A DNA stretch of 64,000 nt from contig JAUPFV010000005.1 in assembly GCA_036936605.1 (NCBI GenBank), positions 47,760,742 to 47,824,741 of the forward strand, given 5' to 3'. The stretch is from Limnanthes douglasii subsp. nivea (Eukaryota; Streptophyta; Magnoliopsida; Brassicales; Limnanthaceae). Under the pieces are notes generated by a model. The model searched no databases. It had not been told where the DNA came from and saw only the letters and a list, made by a program, of their open reading frames with translations. This document shows positions 59,883-64,000 of the stretch, one piece after another. How positions within the stretch are numbered: position 1 is the stretch's first letter; each line of letters starts with the position of its first letter. The position numbers and the translations under genes are program-made.

Positions 59883-60339
59883 GATGAGTCTGAATTCTGA
59901 TTACTCACCGGACATGGACAAATCGGACCTAACCCTCCGGACCAGACAGACCACTTCAAACATTTAGCTAATGGGGCTGTTCGAACTGTGACAAAAGTAC
60001 TAAAAAACCTAAACACTTCTTGACTAAGCTACTTGCTCTCCTACTTAGAGCTCATGGGTCTTTAAACATGACCCGGGTCCATTGAACATGACCCGAAAGC
60101 CCATAAGGGCCCAAAATGTAAGGGTATAAATACCCAACCACCTGCATTAAATGTGGGTAATGAAAATTAACTGCAACGAGCCAGCTTAATTCTCCCTCTA
60201 CTCTCTACTCTAAAGATCAAACACCCACATACTTCTTTAAAACACCAAACAAATTACAAGCCTACCCTCAAGCGATAATTATCCTCACCAGGCACGTCTC
60301 CCAAAAGAAAATATATTTTTACCGGATTACTTCATTGAC
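59883..60339. mobile_element. Possible solo LTR
   Basis: Begins TGATGAGTCTGAATTC, close to the start of the LTRs at 19232 and 29632. It has a promoter-like GGGTATAAATACCC at about 60120 and a pyrimidine-rich leader, and ends TTCATTGACA. It is about 457 bp. No 5-bp target duplication was found, so the boundaries are tentative. Confidence 0.4.
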
Positions 60340-61084
60340 AATGTTTACTATGTTGAAACTAGAGAAAAGTACCAGTAATTACCCACTCAAGTATCTAATT
60401 ACCCGATAGTATCCAAATTTTGGATAGTGTTACTTAGTACTCGAGTTAAAAATTAGACAAAATTACCCCCAACTATATATACCTATTTTTCACTTCAAAC
60501 CCACTTCCCCCCTTCCCATCACCCTAAACCAACCCAAACACGTCTAATTTTACAAACCACCACTAATCGTTCGACTTCGTAATACTCTCTCTCTAACCCC
60601 AAACCCTTCCAGCTTCTCTCTGAAATCAATCGTTCTTTACACCTTCGACGGAATTGGACCGGTCACCGTCTTTTAATCCGTCCAACGACTAACGACCTTC
60701 TGGTTGACAAGTTGCCGTCAAGTGGTTGCCGACTGGTGAAATTACAGTGTTTAGCAGTAACCAGGTAAGCATTCTTGTGGAAAATGTATTTTTTTTACGT
60801 TTTTTGATGACTTTGAACCACTTGGTTCTGTCATTTCACGATCGACGTTGCTTTTTTTACCAGAATGAAGTATTTTGTGACGATAGTTGGTCAGTTAGTT
60901 TTTGGGTTTATCGTCGAACCCAGGGTAGAAGTTAGGTTGCATGTAATGTTAATACTTTCCTGAAAATTATGATGTATGTTAGATGTGCATTAGGTAGTTG
61001 ATTGTTGATTTTTCTGTTGTTTTCATATTTCCCAGATCCCTACAACGTGGATATAAAAAATAGAAAAGTTCGCAGCCTGTACGT

Positions 61085-61370
61085 GTGCGCTGTAGATACA
61101 GTTTGCATATTCATCACATAGGATGCAAACAATTCACATCTTCATATATGTTTATATTTCATACCAATTCGCAGCTTGATTGAATGTGTATGCATACATT
61201 TCGGAGCTTATATTTACACACAATTCGCAGGCCAACTTGCGAATTGTTTGTAAATACTCTATTGACATGTAGGTAGTTCGCAGCTTGTCATGCGAGTCAT
61301 GTGACACTCCAACTGATAGATAGGAAGTTCGCAGCTTGTCATGCGAGGTGTGTGAGATTCCAACTGATTT
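61085..61370. repeat. Family A motif cluster before the Ulp1-like coding start
   Basis: CAATTCGCAGCTTGATTG (61164), CAATTCGCAGGCCAACTTGC with GAATTGT (61216), and AGTTCGCAGCTTGTCATGCG (twice, 61269 and 61326, inside a 57-bp tandem repeat). Confidence 0.82.
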
Positions 61371-62019
61371 GTGTTTGTAGGAAGTATGACAACAAAACCA
61401 AACTATTACAGGTCAGGGTTGGTGAGCCTTCTGAAGCTGTTGAAAGAGAACCGTATTACCCGTGCCCATATTGAAGCTGCAAGAAACACACCCTTCTACA
61501 TGCTTTTGAAAACGACGTTCGACATCCGTAATGAGGCAAAGTTGCCAAAAAAGAAATTCTACTTGCTCATTCAATATGTTGTCGAGAGGTTCTCCGTCGA
61601 TGAAGACGCCTTCCATATTGACTCAAAGTTAGTAAAAATAACTGCATATGATGTGAAGGTCATATTCAGGATGAAACATGGCACATAGGAAATACTGTTA
61701 ATGAAAACCGGAGCATTTCACAACAAATACGCCCCGACGAGGAGGAGGACGAATCGAGGGTGATAAAGAAATACTTCATGGGTAAAACGTCCAGGAAGAT
61801 GGGACCAACAAATACTAAAACAATAACAAACGCCATTTTAAAGGAACCTGTATAATCGACTTCATCTTATAAAACAGAATGTTGTACTTTACTAACATAG
61901 CATGTTGTCGTGGGTTTTACAGGCATGTATAGAAATAACAATAAGCGAAGGGGGGGGGGAGCATGAGTTGGGAGACGTTGCAAGGCTGTTGAACCTGTTT
62001 TTGTGCTCAATCCTATTCG

Positions 62020-62150
62020 TATATTGCGAATTGTTTTATACTCTACTGTGTTGGTTATTTCACAAATCGCAGCTTACAATGCGATGTTGAGATGGATAAC
62101 TCAAACAAATCTCAGGTTAGCATGCGATTTGTACCCAACTATGATTATAT
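62020..62150. repeat. Family A motif cluster in an A2 intron
   Basis: TATTGCGAATTGTTT, CAAATCGCAGCTTACAATGC and CAAATCTCAGGTTAGCATGC with GATTTGT lie between two Ulp1-like exons. Confidence 0.8.
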
Positions 62151-62199
62151 TATGCTTAACCCCTCCAACTTTTTATTTCATAATTTGTATGAAACAGGA

Positions 62200-62330
62200 G
62201 GCCGACAAACAACAACAACACCACCACCACCACCACCACCACCAACAACAACAACAAGTTCAACAACAGCAGCAACAAGAACAACAATAACAACAACAAG
62301 AAGAAGAACAACAACAACAACAAAGAACCT
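62200..62330 (+). repeat. CAA/CAC trinucleotide tract (poly-Gln/His) in the A2 Ulp1-like gene
   Basis: CAACAACAACACCACCACC-type repeats encode runs of Gln and His and later GAA/CAA runs. The equivalent segment is not present in copy A1, which starts just downstream. Confidence 0.88.
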
Positions 62331-62794
62331 TGGCAAAGAGAGAAAGGCTAACACAAGACATAACTCCGGAAGAGTCAAAACGTGTTAATCCCTGTGAGAA
62401 GCTGGAACTACTCAGCCAGGGAGGACCATCGTTAGAGGACAAAAACAAATATGGAGATGTACCTCAAAGACCAACGGTGGTGTGTGCAAAGTCAGAATTG
62501 CTAAGCTAACGTGAAATTGTGGTACCAATACCAAATCATCTGCAAGCTCCAGAGTCGAACGATAACACAGTAGATTTACCCAATGCTTCTGTTGATGGTA
62601 TTTACACTCAAGTTTCACAGACATTTTAAAATGAAATTGATAATGTATATTATGATTGTGTAATACAACGGTCTTTGGAGAACATGTTGGAGGATGACTT
62701 TAATGATTTCTGCCGACACGATCCAGATCCTATGCCAAACTAGTTAACGACATTGGTTGTCGCTGACCGTGTGGTAAAGGTTATTTTAAATGAT

Positions 62795-62985
62795 TTCGCA
62801 GCATATCATGAGAATAGTGTGGATATATTTTAAGTTTTACAAATGAATATCAGGGTAGCATGCGAACTGTTCAGTGAAACCTCGATCAGTTCGCATGCTA
62901 TCCTGATAGTTACGCTGTAATCTATTATGCTAGAACCAAAAAATCTGCATGTTAGCATGCGAATTTTTTGGGGTCGTTAACATTA
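62795..62985. repeat. Family A motif cluster in the following A2 intron
   Basis: GCAGCATATCATGAGAATAG, GTAGCATGCGAACTGTTC, CAGTTCGCATGCTATCCTGA and CTGCATGTTAGCATGCGAAT; the equivalent place in A1 (16070..16200) has the same arrangement. Confidence 0.82.
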
Positions 62986-64000
62986 TAATGACTGACACAT
63001 TCTTTTAATTTTTGTTACTTAATAAGCTCGAGTCAAGTCAAGAGACATAGGAGCCTAATTTTAATCTACTGACCAACACAACATCAGTGGCAGAGGAAGA
63101 GGAACAAATAATTGTAACAGAATGTCAACCGCCAAAAGTAAAATACACCGACTGGCCAAAGAAAACAAAAGTAACTGACCGTATCGATGTCGGAGAATAC
63201 CACAAAATACAGTTAATTAAAGCATACGAGCATGACACCATTGATCCAGTAGTATGGAATTTACCATCGTCCAAATTTTCCTACGGAATTAGAGTGCAAA
63301 CAAGTGATGCGCTGGCGCTACCTTTAGAACTGGAGCTGGACGTAAAGGTATCCAATAGTCAACCAATTCTCTTTTTAATGTTTCAAACAAGTCTCTTATA
63401 TTTAGCATAAATAAACAACTCTTTTTATAGGTCGTGGACGCTCGGATTCGAAAGATGCTTGTAGAAGTAAACTTCAAAGTTCCATGCAAAAAAGTTTGAG
63501 TGTATCACGACTGCGTTATGATTTTGGGTATGACTATGGTAAGTTTAGCTACAGTAAATTTCAAAGTTCCTCGCATGTTATCGTTGTAATGTACTCTCGC
63601 TTGAATGCAGCATAATCTGGAATCAGGGTGGGATGTATCAAATCTAGTCGACGCAGCTTTTAGCAAAGCGCCTAAAGACCCCAACATCATCATCATTCCA
63701 TGATGCACCGAGACGAAGGACCTAGATATACCATTGGACGTTGCTCGTCATTGATTTCGATGGCAGGTCAGTAACAAACTACAACCTACTACTGCCTAAA
63801 CTCAAAGCGATAGACAACACCGCAAGGATACCTATCAAGCTGGTAAAATTCCTAACTATTGAATTACTTTTAAACACATTTTAAAATGCATGATCAGGAT
63901 ATGCTACGAACTTTGACCAAGTCAGTTGTATTTAAATGCAAACAATTCCCATGTTGTCATGAGAATTGTTGACAACTAAAAAGTCCTGATATTTCTTTGA

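Larger units (their letters stand above)
60366..64000 (+). mobile_element. Second family A MULE (left part; continues off the window)
   Basis: Left terminus at about 60366 pairs with the inverted right terminus of the first family A copy (37740). It contains the 5' half of the Ulp1-like gene with its N-terminal exons, which the first copy lacks. 62440..64000 runs parallel to 15649..17190. Confidence 0.72.
61386..64000 (+). pseudogene. Ulp1/C48 protease-like MULE gene, copy A2 (3' end off window)
   Basis: ATG 61386 (MTTKPNYYRS). The N-terminal domain reads HIEAARNTPFYMLLKTTFDI ... ITAYDVKVIFRMKHG, then after a frameshift at about 61680 SRVIKKYFMGKTSRKM and ITNAILKE. Later pieces: an exon at about 61922 (ELGDVARLLNLFLCSILF), a Gln/His-rich exon from about 62199 with in-frame stops, RSLENMLEDDFNDFCRHDPD (about 62680), YHKIQLIKAYEHDTIDPVVW (to about 63350), VVDARIRKMLVEVNFKVPC (63431 on), NLESGWDVSNLVDAAFSKAP (about 63612-63680), and a catalytic-His segment HWTLLVIDFDG at 63741 in a shifted frame. 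Stops (for example after IIIIP at about 63700) and frameshifts make it non-functional. The catalytic Cys exon is beyond the window. Confidence 0.75.

Noticed and set aside
62178..62448. Minus-strand hydrophobic Val/Leu and Cys/Ser runs
   Set aside because: Antisense of the CAA/CAC trinucleotide tract.

Overview
The window is nuclear DNA from a flowering plant, most probably a eudicot. The evidence is spliced plant genes, plant-type retrotransposons and Mutator-like elements (MULEs), and very AT-rich intergenic DNA. I could not identify the species. Only two ordinary host genes are recognisable: the 5' three exons of a plastid isoamylase-type debranching enzyme (ISA3, minus strand, 189..1244, running off the left edge) and a complete 14-exon galacturonokinase (GALAK, plus strand, 38202..47241). 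Nearly everything else is mobile DNA.

Layout. 1.28-4.16 kb: nested terminal-inverted-repeat elements full of perfect hairpins, just upstream of the ISA3 start codon; one insertion has a clear 9-bp target duplication. 4.2-9.6 kb: AT-rich decay with a MULE transposase remnant. 10.2-11.5 kb: a second, FAR1-like MULE transposase relic. 12.4-15.4 kb: a broken gene of the 'putative gypsy type transposon' family with a coiled-coil tail. 15.65-37.74 kb: one large MULE ('family A') carrying a Ulp1/C48-protease-like gene, a small acidic gene and a transposase. It is split at 19,232 by a roughly 14-kb Ty3/gypsy (Tat-like) retrotransposon with about 4-kb LTRs, and also carries a small hAT-type element. 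38.2-47.2 kb: GALAK. 47.87-59.88 kb: a second large MULE ('family B') with the same three genes. 59.88-60.34 kb: a possible solo LTR. 60.37-64.0 kb: the left part of a second family A element.

The most interesting system is the pair of MULE families. Both have the order transposase, small acidic protein with a basic patch, and Ulp1-like protein, with the last two convergent on the transposase. In both, the non-coding space and introns, but not the exons, are packed with a short family-specific motif. Family B has about 80 copies of a TAGATGCGAAAC-type motif, all seen on one strand over 11 kb. Family A has some 40 imperfect palindromes built on CAATTCGCAT / ATGCGAATTG. The motifs share the core ATGCGAA. 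By analogy with the Arabidopsis VANDAL elements, whose VANC proteins bind short motifs clustered in their own elements and reverse silencing, I infer a self-recognition or anti-silencing system that diverged between the families. All copies here are broken by stops, frameshifts or lost splice sites. A second notable feature is an intron-containing gene with its own TATA box lying antisense inside each LTR of the gypsy element.
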